Shown piece after piece: positions 6,677 through 15,053 of a DNA stretch of 35,657 nt. Made by a program: the position numbers and the translations under genes. Under the pieces are notes generated by a model. The model was not told the origin of the DNA. It made no database searches and was given only the letters and a program-made list of their open reading frames with translations. Within the stretch, counting starts at the first letter, position 1. Each line of letters begins with the position of its first letter. Origin of the DNA: a virus; IMG/VR virus record IMGVR_UViG_3300031707_006566, positions 1-35,657 of that record; one strand, written 5' to 3'.

Positions 6677-6918
6677 GAGAGAATATCCTTCATCGCCCGA
6701 AGATAAGCTTTGCTGTTAATATTGCCAATAGGTTAAATCGTCCCCCGATGGTATTCGAAACCCGTTTTGATTGCGCCAGCCGACCTTTTTCGGGCCCCAG
6801 CCGGGGCTGGCCGCCGGGGCCGTAATATATTACCAGCAATATATGACTTGGAGTATATGATTACAGGTCAAACTCCCGAGACAAAAAGGTTTTAGGGTGA
6901 GAGAATTATTGACGCCGC
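6677..6918. other. Intergenic region with AT palindrome and GC hairpin
   Basis: No gene is seen. It holds a GC-rich hairpin (6793-6798 pairs with 6816-6821, inner 6797-6802 with 6805-6810). A perfect 12-base palindrome GTAATATATTAC (6822-6833) follows, then CAATATATGAC (6837-6847) and GTATATGATTAC (6853-6864). A T5-6 run at 6786-6790 may end the AbrB-like transcript. The AT-rich block is the likely control site for the membrane protein gene. Confidence 0.5.
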
Positions 6919-7440
6919 ATGAAACGCGAGTTCGTCACGGACCTCTGGGCCCTGGGGATCATCCTGCTTGCGCTCTCGGTCCTGATACCGTTCCCATGGG
7001 TCGAGTTCAAGACTCGAGAGGTAGAGAGCGGCGTCATCGCCTATAACGAGATCAACCCGGCCTCGGAAATCAGCTCGAAGAACGGCCCCACCTGGACGGC
7101 GACACTGGTCCTCGTCTGCTCCTCGCTCGTGGTCGGACTCCTGTTCTTGCCGAAGCTCTATCGATGGTCGGTCGACAAGGAGGCCGGCACCTGGTACCTG
7201 GGGGAGATCTCCATCGCCCTGGCCATCTCCTCGTTGGTGGCCCTGAACCTGAACCCGACACCGATATTCGGCCTCAAGGAGGAGTTCACCGATAACTTTT
7301 ATTTTGTCACAAACTGGTATCCGCATGTCGGCTTCTATCTCGTCGTGGCCGCCATCGTCATCCTCCTGGCCGGCCAGGCCCTGTTCCGGCGGTCCCGTTC
7401 GACTGCCGTCCGAAAAGTTATTAATATTCAGGCCCCATAA
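6919..7440 (+). CDS. Four-helix membrane protein, hypothetical
   Basis: 173 residues with four hydrophobic segments at about 9-29, 59-78, 95-112 and 135-155. Two polar loops (about 30-58 and 113-134) both fall on the same side, and the tail is basic. No enzyme motif is visible. The start at 6919 lacks a good ribosome site; a weak TTTTAG at 6890-6895 is about 26 bases upstream and would fit a leaderless message. Expressed separately from the structural genes and next to the regulator, it could be a lysogenic conversion or superinfection-exclusion protein. That is inference from position only. Confidence 0.75.
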   Translation: MKREFVTDLWALGIILLALSVLIPFPWVEFKTREVESGVIAYNEINPASEISSKNGPTWTATLVLVCSSLVVGLLFLPKLYRWSVDKEAGTWYLGEISIALAISSLVALNLNPTPIFGLKEEFTDNFYFVTNWYPHVGFYLVVAAIVILLAGQALFRRSRSTAVRKVINIQAP

Positions 7441-7471
7441 TAATAATACAATTGCGGCGGCTTACCCGCCG

Positions 7472-7545
7472 GGGAGGAAGGGCGCCCTGCAGGAGCCGAG
7501 CTTCCTCCCTTTACCCTATTTTATTAACATTTTAACATCATTTTC
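7472..7545 (+). terminator. Terminator for the plus-strand membrane gene
   Basis: A 9-bp stem (GGGAGGAAG at 7472-7480 with CTTCCTCCC at 7501-7509) encloses a 20-base loop containing GGCGCC. It is followed by a T-rich tract (7510-7545, several runs of T3-T4). It faces the end of the leftward tail operon. Confidence 0.65.
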
Positions 7546-7549
7546 GGGC

Positions 7550-7605
7550 CTGACGGTTGGCGATCGGAGCAGATCTGCCTTTCGTGGACTCCGGCCCACC
7601 GTCAG
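7550..7605. other. Extended stem-loop between convergent genes
   Basis: CTGACGGT (7550-7557) pairs with ACCGTCAG (7598-7605). Inside, CGGAG pairs with CTCCG, and GCAGATCTGC (7569-7578) is a perfect palindrome. Two 17-base near-copies, TTAACATTTTAACATCA (7524-7540) and TTAACATTTTCATATCA (7626-7642), flank it. The minus strand also has a T5 run (7616-7620) soon after the tail gene stop. It may be a bidirectional terminator. Confidence 0.5.
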
Positions 7606-7645
7606 AAGCCCCCGGGAAAAACCGGTTAACATTTTCATATCACTC

Positions 7646-10600
7646 CTACGGCTTGGTCACCTGGATGATGACCGTCACTCGCCGCCCGGGTATGACCTCG
7701 GGCTGGATTCCGAAGGTGCTCTTACCGGCGCCCGGGGAGCCGACCGTGTAGGCCCCGACCTGAGTGAAGCCCGTCTTGAAGTTATCATCGGCGTAGCCGA
7801 GACCGAACTCCGTGATGGTCAGGGGCCAACTCGAGGCCAGGTTGAAATCGTCACGGCGGAACTTGCCCTGGATGACCACGAACCCACTCGATAGTTGAAC
7901 GGCCTGGGCGACAATCTCGGCCACCTTGTAACCGAGGACACCGCCTCCTGGCGTCCCGGTCCCGAGCTGGAGGTAGTAGACCTTGGCCGGGAGATAGGTA
8001 TGCGTCGCGTCCCGGTGCATGATGGGCATATCAGCCCGAAGACTGATGCCAGCGGTCCCGATGTCCTCGAGGCCCGAGGTCGGGCAGTCCGTGGCTCCTG
8101 CGGGCTCAAGCCTGTTCGTCATCTTGCCGTCGAGCGAGTTCCTGCTCACGCCGGCCTTGACCCTGCCCTGGGTCAGGGTCGAGCCGGACGGCAGGACCTT
8201 GAGCTTCTCTAAGGAGCCGTTGACCATGAATCCTATCGTCTTGTCTGTGGAGACGAAGCGGTTGGTCCATTGCTGGTTGATGAAGGCCAGGATGAGTTTC
8301 GTTGGCTTCCCAACTCCTCCGGACCATTGCATCCCGTTGATGGCGTAGATGGTGGTCCCGACGCCCTTGCGCGAGATGTAGACATAGCAGAGTTCATTGG
8401 CGTGCCTGAAAGGTCCCGTCGCCATGCTCTGGTCGATGCCCTCGACCGTTATGTTCCCGCCGATTTCGACCGTGAGGGCGGTCTCGATGCAGTAGGAGCC
8501 GCCCTGGACCGGGCTCGTTAGGCCGGCACCGGTCCCGCCCAGGATGCTGATGGCTGACTGGAAGGTGGACTTGCCGGAGCCGAGGATGGAGCCTACCCCG
8601 GAGAGGATGTTGCCGGCGGCATCCTTGAGGATGACCGTCTCGACCTTCTTGACCAGGTTGCGGAATACTGAGCCGTCTGCGATGCGGATATAACCCTGCG
8701 TGGTCGTATCCCGGCCATCATAGAAGGTCCTGGCATCCCTCTGGGCCAGCGTGTAGGCGCTCGTCCAGACTGCCGGCGTTGGGGCCAGGGCATCCCGGAT
8801 CTCCATTGTTATGACGCCTGCGGCAGTCTTGTAGATACGAACCACTACCGGGCAGTATTGGAGCATTGACTTAAGGGCATCAAGGCCGGTGGCATTCTCG
8901 AGGACGATGCAGAACTGCTTAGTGGCTGGCTCGGTAATGGAGATCGAGATGGTCGAGGTAATGTCGCTGATGACGGCGTCGGCCCATTTCTGCAAGACCG
9001 TGGCGTAGGTCATGGTCCCCTTCCAGTAGGTCGCCCTGACGAGCTTCTGGCCGGTGTAGAGTATCGGGGCCTGGACTGCCCACTTGTTCCAGTTGAATTG
9101 GCCGCCTACATCATTGGCCAGGAGCGTCTTGCGGACGAAGAAGATGGTGTTGTTGTTGTTCTTGAGCGTCTCGACCATATACTCGCCGCGGGTCATATCC
9201 AGATCAACCCAATGGCTCTCGAAGTCCATCATGAATATGAGGGAGGCAGAGTTGGCATCCAGGGCGTAGGCGGCGCCGTTGACGCTGGTCTTCATCCTGG
9301 TATTGTTCGGGCCGCATGTGGTGTCTGTGGCCCTGATGTAGTAGTAGTTATTGGCTCCCGCTGCTGAGGCCCGGAGGACGAGCCAATATATCTGGCCCGG
9401 CATCATCCTCAATGTTGTCGGGTCTGCGACATGGGTTAACAGATCAATCTCGACATAGGATTCATTCCCGACACCGACCCCGAAGGATGCCTTGGGGACC
9501 GTGTAGGTCGAGACTACTGTCCCGGATGGGACGCCGGCGGTATCGGTCTGGACCTCAACGATAAGGTCAGCAGCATTGCCGGCGTTCTGGTAGCCCTTTA
9601 CCCAGAACTTGCGAAGCTCGCCGGAGTGCGCCATGAACTGCTGGGCAACCTTCCTCGAGGTGCCGCCTGTGTCATAGATGGTGAAGGCCACCCACGCGCC
9701 AGAGCACCACCAGATGCCCTCCTGGACCATGAGATACCGGAGGCGCTCGAGCGGGACCTGGGGCGGGAGATTGTTGTCCAACTCGACGGATTGACGGATG
9801 ATGGCCCCGGAGGTGAGTGTGAAGTCCACGCCGATGGCCTGGTCCACGACATGCGTGTTCCCCCAACCAGCATTGGGAATCGTCCTCTCGAATACATTGC
9901 CCAGGTAGCCTTCTGCCCGGACAATAACGAGGCTCTCCCTTAGAGGCTTGTTGATTGATCTGACGGTCCCGATGAAACAGGAATCGCCCCAGGAACCTTC
10001 GCCGGCCTCGCGCCTATACATCTCGACGACCTGATCCTCGAGGATGGATTCGGCATCGGTGGTGTCCGAGAATTGCATCTCCATCTCGGGGATTTCATTA
10101 CGGCCATCAGTCAGTTTCCAGCTTTTCAGGAACAAGGAATCAGTCTCGGTGCTCTTGGCGCCGACCAGGACCTTGTACTGATACTTACCCATTGAATAAC
10201 CGAGGGAGGTGAAGGTGCCGGTGATGGAATCGAGGAGAATCGTGTCGGTCCCATCAGAGGCGAAATAGACCTTGACCTTGAAGTTGGTACTGAGGGTTGG
10301 GTCAAATCCCATATCGAAATCGCCCGTCAGGAGCGTTACGGTGGAAGTGATGGATCCCGTATAGGTTGAGAGGACGGCATTGTCCGATGCCCTGAGGATT
10401 TCGACCTTGGTCAGTTTCCTCGAGGCGGTCCCGCCTGAGACCGTGAGCGTGACGCTGGTCAACTTCCGGCCGGCACCCATCGTGATAGAAGCCGACCGCC
10501 AATCCCCCGTCGATTTGTAGGGCAGGACAACAATGTCGCCCTCGCGCCACGTCCCGTAGTTGCCAGGTGTGGCGTAGGAGCTGTTGAAGTGATTCCCGAC

Positions 10601-11248
10601 ATAGGTCGGCAGGTCAGAGTATCCCTTGCCGAAGATAACCGGATCCGGCGTCCCGGTCCAGCTTCCAGGCCGGGCAGTGGCGCCCAGGAGAGTGTTCCAG
10701 GAGGAACCATCGGTTGAGGTGTAGATGGTAAAGGTCGTGGCCGTCAGGACAATCTTGACCCAATACCAGGTCTCGGTCGTGAGCGATCCGGAATAGGCGT
10801 AGGTGGTCGTGCTGGCGACATTGTAGTTGTATCCATATTTTAGGGTCCCGGAATCGTTCACGATGCCAACATTCACCCAGTTATCCCGGTCCCAATAGAT
10901 GACTATGCAAGGTGCCCAGGTATTCGAGCCGGGGAGCGGAGAGGCATAGGCCCATTTGATTTTCGCCTGGATGGTCACATTATCCACGCCTGGCGCTCTT
11001 TGAAGGTGGCCATATTCATGCTCCTTCCCGTAGATGACAACGGCGCCGGCCTCATCTGTGAGTGTCGTATAGGTATCCTTGTTCTCATCCCAGCCGGCAA
11101 TCCGAGCGCCACCGGCGAAGCGATCGCAGATGAGAGGTTTGGAGCCGAGCTTGCCTGCGGCGATGAGCGGATTCTCGAGGTCTGTCTCCGTATCATTCTT
11201 GACGCCAGCGTCGAAGTCTGCGGAGCTGTCGATGGTAAAGTCAGGCAT
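7646..11248 (-). CDS. Distal tail hub / adhesin fusion protein
   Basis: The largest protein, 1200 residues, at the end of the tail operon. Residues about 40-225 look like a concanavalin/laminin-G sandwich (GHLQRAPGVDNVTIQAKIKW, WYWVKIVL), a likely sugar-binding part. Around 350-470 is a segment of the kind found in siphovirus tail hub proteins (YQYKVLVGAKST, EMEMQFSDT, SCFIGTVRSINKP). Around 545-660 is a second beta domain (KFWVKGYQN, DTAGVPSGT), followed by further hub-like and beta-rich sequence. Probably forms the tail tip and contacts the host envelope. It starts TAATG-overlapped with the upstream gene after AAGGAG. Assignment of single domains is from pattern only. Confidence 0.75.
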   Translation of the reverse strand: MPDFTIDSSADFDAGVKNDTETDLENPLIAAGKLGSKPLICDRFAGGARIAGWDENKDTYTTLTDEAGAVVIYGKEHEYGHLQRAPGVDNVTIQAKIKWAYASPLPGSNTWAPCIVIYWDRDNWVNVGIVNDSGTLKYGYNYNVASTTTYAYSGSLTTETWYWVKIVLTATTFTIYTSTDGSSWNTLLGATARPGSWTGTPDPVIFGKGYSDLPTYVGNHFNSSYATPGNYGTWREGDIVVLPYKSTGDWRSASITMGAGRKLTSVTLTVSGGTASRKLTKVEILRASDNAVLSTYTGSITSTVTLLTGDFDMGFDPTLSTNFKVKVYFASDGTDTILLDSITGTFTSLGYSMGKYQYKVLVGAKSTETDSLFLKSWKLTDGRNEIPEMEMQFSDTTDAESILEDQVVEMYRREAGEGSWGDSCFIGTVRSINKPLRESLVIVRAEGYLGNVFERTIPNAGWGNTHVVDQAIGVDFTLTSGAIIRQSVELDNNLPPQVPLERLRYLMVQEGIWWCSGAWVAFTIYDTGGTSRKVAQQFMAHSGELRKFWVKGYQNAGNAADLIVEVQTDTAGVPSGTVVSTYTVPKASFGVGVGNESYVEIDLLTHVADPTTLRMMPGQIYWLVLRASAAGANNYYYIRATDTTCGPNNTRMKTSVNGAAYALDANSASLIFMMDFESHWVDLDMTRGEYMVETLKNNNNTIFFVRKTLLANDVGGQFNWNKWAVQAPILYTGQKLVRATYWKGTMTYATVLQKWADAVISDITSTISISITEPATKQFCIVLENATGLDALKSMLQYCPVVVRIYKTAAGVITMEIRDALAPTPAVWTSAYTLAQRDARTFYDGRDTTTQGYIRIADGSVFRNLVKKVETVILKDAAGNILSGVGSILGSGKSTFQSAISILGGTGAGLTSPVQGGSYCIETALTVEIGGNITVEGIDQSMATGPFRHANELCYVYISRKGVGTTIYAINGMQWSGGVGKPTKLILAFINQQWTNRFVSTDKTIGFMVNGSLEKLKVLPSGSTLTQGRVKAGVSRNSLDGKMTNRLEPAGATDCPTSGLEDIGTAGISLRADMPIMHRDATHTYLPAKVYYLQLGTGTPGGGVLGYKVAEIVAQAVQLSSGFVVIQGKFRRDDFNLASSWPLTITEFGLGYADDNFKTGFTQVGAYTVGSPGAGKSTFGIQPEVIPGRRVTVIIQVTKP

Positions 11249-11490
11249 TATGATTTCTCCTTGACCTTAATCTCCCGGACCTTGTCTGTTTTCTCGACAG
11301 CCTTGTCCCTGAGCTCGATGGTCGTCATGGTGATGGTCGGCTCGTCACCGTTGATGGTGTAGCTGACCTCTACATCCTCCGCCGGGAAAGCGATCTCCTT
11401 GCGGAGCTCATCAACATACATGGGGAGCGGCAGCTCATCGAAGTGCTTGAGCCAATCAGTCTTATCCAGCTGGTTCTTCGTCGTGGGCAT
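11248..11490 (-). CDS. Small tail-region protein, hypothetical
   Basis: 80 residues, acidic and probably beta-rich in the middle (DVEVSYTINGDEPTITM), with a Lys/Glu C-terminus. Between two distal tail genes, with GAGG eight bases before the start and a TAATG overlap to the next. Probably a virion or assembly protein; not recognised. Confidence 0.6.
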   Translation of the reverse strand: MPTTKNQLDKTDWLKHFDELPLPMYVDELRKEIAFPAEDVEVSYTINGDEPTITMTTIELRDKAVEKTDKVREIKVKEKS

Positions 11491-11499
11491 GGGACCGCC

Positions 11500-12627
11500 T
11501 CAGTTGTATGGAGCCTCGATGACCTCGAACTTGAAGTCATAATTCCCCTCATAGAATGTCCTGCCTGTGGCGATGTCATCGTCGTGGTCAATGAGATAGG
11601 CCTTGGGGAAATGGCCTTCATGCCAGGTGAATTTGACGAGTTCGGCCGAGGCCTGCTTGAGGTCCATGAGCTGGGCCAGGAACTTGCGCTGGGATAGGGG
11701 ATGGTCCCAGACCGAGCCGTAGCGCGCTGAACCCTGGATGACCACATAGGATGACTTGCGGTTCGTTATCTCGATGTAGGAACCGTCCGAGCCGAGGAAT
11801 GAATCCTGGACCGTCTCTGGCGCTCTGAACTTGACCTGGGCCTTAGTTGTCCGGTTCAGCAGGACGACATAGTAGTTGGTGGAATAGAACGAGGGCAGAA
11901 GGTTGTCGAACCACGCCCGGGCGACCGTGAGCGTCCCGGTCGGCTTGATGTACCAGGCCTTATTCTGCCAGGTCCCGATGATGGCCCTGGTCATCGTGAT
12001 GGTCCCGGCTACGATTTCCTCCTCGGGTTCAGTTGCCACATAGAAAAAGTAGGCGGCATCTGTGAGCGTTAGGGCCTCGCCGACCGTCTTGCCATGTAGC
12101 CTCTGCATCGAGTAAAGGTAGGTGTAGGTCGCCTCGATGGTCCCGCCCGCGGACGGGACCGGGTAGGCCAGCGAGGACCAGGTCGGGAAGTGCGCGGTGC
12201 CGGCCATGGATCCTGCCTCTGAGTGAAGGATGCGGTAGGTAGGCGTCCCGAAATACCAGATCTTCGTCCCGGCGGCCAGGGTGTACCCGACCAGGCCGGT
12301 CCTGCTCTGCCAGGTCACCAGGCAGTCAGCCGCGGCGATGGAGGCATCGAGTTTGATGATGGAGGTCCCGGTCAGATCGAGCTTCCAGAGATTCACCCAG
12401 GAGCCGTTAATATTCACGGTGCCGTTGTTGGTGGCCCGAATGGTGATATTCTTGCCATCCTGGACGATGATGCCGCCGCAGGTAACGGCGGCGACATCAA
12501 AGACGAATGTCCCGTTATTGTTGCCGCCGGTCTGCTCCAAGCTCACAATGTCCGTTGCTCCAATGGCTCCTGCGCCGGACCAGTTTACGGTTCCTGCATC
12601 TGGAATTATTACATGAATTGTTGCCAT
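11500..12627 (-). CDS. Distal tail protein, hypothetical
   Basis: About 375 residues. The first 230 are Gly/Thr/Ala-rich and beta-like (ITIRATNNGTVNINGS), of the sort seen in tail fibres. The last 140 (FRAPETVQDSFLGSDG to YDFKFEVIEAPYN) look like a compact domain of distal-tail type. I prefer ATG at 12627, with AGGTG about seven bases upstream, over GTG at 12636. It lies between the tape measure and the tail-tip gene, where siphoviruses place the distal tail protein. Confidence 0.6.
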   Translation of the reverse strand: MATIHVIIPDAGTVNWSGAGAIGATDIVSLEQTGGNNNGTFVFDVAAVTCGGIIVQDGKNITIRATNNGTVNINGSWVNLWKLDLTGTSIIKLDASIAAADCLVTWQSRTGLVGYTLAAGTKIWYFGTPTYRILHSEAGSMAGTAHFPTWSSLAYPVPSAGGTIEATYTYLYSMQRLHGKTVGEALTLTDAAYFFYVATEPEEEIVAGTITMTRAIIGTWQNKAWYIKPTGTLTVARAWFDNLLPSFYSTNYYVVLLNRTTKAQVKFRAPETVQDSFLGSDGSYIEITNRKSSYVVIQGSARYGSVWDHPLSQRKFLAQLMDLKQASAELVKFTWHEGHFPKAYLIDHDDDIATGRTFYEGNYDFKFEVIEAPYN

Positions 12628-12636
12628 GGTCCCCAC

Positions 12637-13887
12637 CTATGTAAGCGTTCCTCGAAGCGCCTCTATCACCTTGGCCGCGATCTTGTCCTCGTCAGCGTGG
12701 TAGATGTGCTGGATGACGGTGAAACCGCCTGCCGAGCTCGAGGCCATCCCATTCTGGATGTTGCTCCTGACGTCGCCCAGGGTCATGTTGAGGGAGGTCT
12801 GGATTTGCGGTATGCCCTTCGCCAGGCTCTTGGCATAGAGGCCGACCAGGTTCGTTCCCCAGTCCTCTATGTCGTGGAGCGGACCCTCCTTGGGGGGCGA
12901 ATGGATGCCCAGGAAGTTCTTGATAGAGTTCGCCAGATCATTACAGCGGTCCTCGAGCCACTTCTTGGCCCGGCCCATTCCATCTGCAAAAGCCTTGACC
13001 AGGTTGGCCCCCCACTCGCCCGCCTTGTTGGCCAGGCCCTTGAATTGGTCGCCTATCCAGGCCACGGCATCGCCGGCGCCCTTGGTCATTTTGTTCCAGG
13101 TATCCCCGAGGGCCTTGCCGACATCATTGCACCAGCCTGAGAAGGCCTTCCACGCGTCGCCCAGGCCCTTCTTGGCCCATTCCCCGAAGGCGCCGAGCGC
13201 CTTGGATACCTTATCCCAGTTCATGACCAAGAGCACAATGATGGCGATCAGGGCGACAATAATGGCAATTATCCACACGATGGGGCAGGCATACATGGCG
13301 GCATTGACGGCCCACTGAGCTGCTGCATGGCCCCAGGCAACTATTGTGGCCCAGATTTCTGCGGCGCTCTTGCCGGTGATGGCGAGGAGGAGCTTCCCCA
13401 GGGCCAGGCTCGATTGCAGGTAGGAGGCGTAAAGGCTCGCCATCGTGCCGATGAGCTGGAGCCCGGTCCCGAGCATGCCCGAGAGGGCCGGGTTCACCTT
13501 GCCGAGCCAGTCGTACATTCCCTTGAGCCCGTTCCCGATGAGATCGGTGGAGCCCTTGAAATTGGCTCCCCAGGACTTCATCTGGCCGCCTACATGGGCC
13601 AGGTTCTGGGCCATCAGTATCTGCTCCATGTTGGCGAGTTTGTATTCCTTGTTCATCAGCTTGACTTCTTTTCCGTGCTCGATGGCGGCTTTGTTGGTGG
13701 CCTTAAATGAGGATTCGGCCTGGGAGCCGGCGGCGGTGGTGGCGGCGCCGAAGCCGGCGGCTTCGCCGGCCGATTGCGAGGCGGCAGCGCCCACGCCCTT
13801 GATCTGTTCAGCAGCTCCCTTGAGCGTCTCGCTGGCCTCGTCGACGGCCTTGAGCAGTATGCCGACTTCAACCTGGTCTCCTGCCAT
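12637..13887 (-). CDS. Tail tape measure protein
   Basis: 416 residues. N-terminal Ala-rich helices (1-130), hydrophobic stretches (about 136-172 and a strong one at 202-222), and a Trp/Lys/Gly amphipathic region (230-320). The motif FLGIHSPPKEGPLHDIEDWG follows at 325-344, typical of the C-terminal part of tape measure proteins. The protein sets tail length and may pass through the host membrane. It is short for the family, so the tail should be short (rule of thumb 0.15 nm per residue, about 60 nm). Overlaps the chaperone frame upstream by 20 bases. Confidence 0.85.
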   Translation of the reverse strand: MAGDQVEVGILLKAVDEASETLKGAAEQIKGVGAAASQSAGEAAGFGAATTAAGSQAESSFKATNKAAIEHGKEVKLMNKEYKLANMEQILMAQNLAHVGGQMKSWGANFKGSTDLIGNGLKGMYDWLGKVNPALSGMLGTGLQLIGTMASLYASYLQSSLALGKLLLAITGKSAAEIWATIVAWGHAAAQWAVNAAMYACPIVWIIAIIVALIAIIVLLVMNWDKVSKALGAFGEWAKKGLGDAWKAFSGWCNDVGKALGDTWNKMTKGAGDAVAWIGDQFKGLANKAGEWGANLVKAFADGMGRAKKWLEDRCNDLANSIKNFLGIHSPPKEGPLHDIEDWGTNLVGLYAKSLAKGIPQIQTSLNMTLGDVRSNIQNGMASSSAGGFTVIQHIYHADEDKIAAKVIEALRGTLT

Positions 13888-14140
13888 CTTGCCTCATCTT
13901 CTCCTTGAGCTTTTCGAGCTCGTCATATTCCCTGTGATCGACCCTTTGGAGGGCATACTCGGCCCTTGCGGCCGCCGGGACGCCGTCCTCGTCGCCCGAG
14001 GCCAGCCGCTCCTGCTCTGCGCCCTTGCCGGTCAGGATGCCGTCAAACATCAGACGGTCCATGCCGGCCAGGTGGATGCCCTCAGGGTCGAGGATCTCAC
14101 TCGGGAGCTTGCCGAGCTTCACCGCCATCAGGGACGCCAT
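13868..14140 (-). CDS. Tail assembly chaperone, downstream frame
   Basis: A 90-residue ORF lying between the first chaperone ORF and the tape measure gene, overlapping both. This is the usual place of the frameshifted (gpGT-like) extension in siphoviruses. It is in the +1 (equivalently -2) frame relative to the upstream ORF. Helical, ending in a basic Lys/Glu/Arg stretch. It has its own ATG at 14140 just after GGGGCGA, so it may be translated independently, by frameshift, or both. Confidence 0.7.
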   Translation of the reverse strand: MASLMAVKLGKLPSEILDPEGIHLAGMDRLMFDGILTGKGAEQERLASGDEDGVPAAARAEYALQRVDHREYDELEKLKEKMRQDGRRPG

Positions 14141-14582
14141 TCGCCCCTGGCTGGTCGCTGCGAAAGGCCTCGCCCAGGGCTTTGCCCTCCATGCCCTGGC
14201 TGGCCTCTATCAGCCGCTGGATGATGTCCGCCTTGTCCTGGGCCTCGAGGTCCTCGATGTAGAGGACATCCGGGCCGTCCAGGGCGACCTCGGACTGGCC
14301 CCGGTCCTTGAGCCACTTGAGCTTTGGCTCTACGGCCAAGGGGCAGACGACCTTCTCCAGGAGCTCGTCCAGGTGGCTCAGAAGCTTTTTCCCGAGCTTA
14401 TCGGCGGGCGTGGTCTCGACCTCGTCCATGGTTATTCCGAGGATGCCGAATACCTTGACGAACTCGACCGCATCGAGCTTCCTGATGACGAACTCGGCGC
14501 CGGTCTTGGTCGTGATATTTACCTTCGGTCGCGTCTCGTTATAGGCCTTGATTTTCTCCATGTACCTTTCCCTTGCGTTCAT
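14097..14582 (-). CDS. Tail assembly chaperone, upstream frame
   Basis: 161 residues, charged and helical (RKLDAVEFVKVFGILGIT, LLSHLDELLEKVVCPL), directly upstream of the overlapping ORF and the tape measure gene. By position it corresponds to lambda gpG-like chaperones that coat the tape measure during tail assembly. No sequence family was recognised with certainty. Strong start: GGAGGGAAAGGAA before the ATG. The overlap with the next frame spans 44 bases, with GGGGCGA (complement of 14141-14147) and a CCC codon just before the stop as candidate slip sites. Confidence 0.7.
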   Translation of the reverse strand: MNARERYMEKIKAYNETRPKVNITTKTGAEFVIRKLDAVEFVKVFGILGITMDEVETTPADKLGKKLLSHLDELLEKVVCPLAVEPKLKWLKDRGQSEVALDGPDVLYIEDLEAQDKADIIQRLIEASQGMEGKALGEAFRSDQPGANGVPDGGEARQAPE

Positions 14583-14657
14583 TTCCTTTCCCTCCTTAGT
14601 CGGTGTCAGATGCCAGAGCTTCCATCCCTACGCGGTTTGTACTACGGTCGCCGGCGT

Positions 14658-14936
14658 TCAGCCCCAGGAGATTGACCTGGGCTTTATCCAGTAGTATCCG
14701 TGGGCCTGCTGGCTCTTCTTGTGCGGCACGCTTGAGGCTTCTCGGCTTATCTGCCGCCCATAGCAGTCAGTCTTCGTGGGGTCGGAATCCACATAGACCA
14801 AATTCAGGCTCGGACCGGCCTCTTCCGGGTTGTCGTATGTTTCCTTGCCCCAGACCGCGGTTACGAGCGCGTGATGCGGTTGCGCCGTGTGGTCGATGTA
14901 GATGACCATTTCGCCGACTTGGATCGTTTCTGGCAT
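14658..14936 (-). CDS. Small tail-module protein, hypothetical
   Basis: 92 residues, probably a small beta barrel: IQVGEMVIYIDHTAQPHHALVT resembles SH3-like short proteins found among virus structural genes. CAGGAGGTGAAAG precedes the ATG. The 117-base gap upstream has a second strong ribosome site and ATG (15012), discussed under rejected calls. Function unknown. Confidence 0.65.
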   Translation of the reverse strand: MPETIQVGEMVIYIDHTAQPHHALVTAVWGKETYDNPEEAGPSLNLVYVDSDPTKTDCYGRQISREASSVPHKKSQQAHGYYWIKPRSISWG

Positions 14937-15018
14937 CTTTCACCTCCTGTCCGTCGAGGACCGTGATTCGGTGAATTGATGGAGCCTCAGGCCGCCTCGA
15001 CATGGCCATCATCGGCTC

Positions 15019-15032
15019 CTCCGTGGGAAAGG
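15019..15032. repeat. Third copy of the integrase-flanking motif
   Basis: CTCCGTGGGAAAGG, sharing 12 bases with 61-72 and with the inverted copy at 1174-1185. It lies in the non-coding gap between the tail tube gene and the next gene. Confidence 0.3.
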
Positions 15033-15053
15033 TTTGAGGCCAATGTCGGAGCG

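Noticed and set aside
6793-6821. GC hairpin as a terminator of the AbrB-like gene
   Set aside because: The T-run lies before the hairpin on the plus strand and no T-run follows on either strand, so it does not have terminator form.
14767-15012. 81-residue frame starting after a strong GGAGG at 15012
   Set aside because: Most of it overlaps the better gene at 14658-14936 in another frame and is Arg/Gly-rich; only the first 25 codons lie in free sequence. It could be a short leader, but this is not supported.
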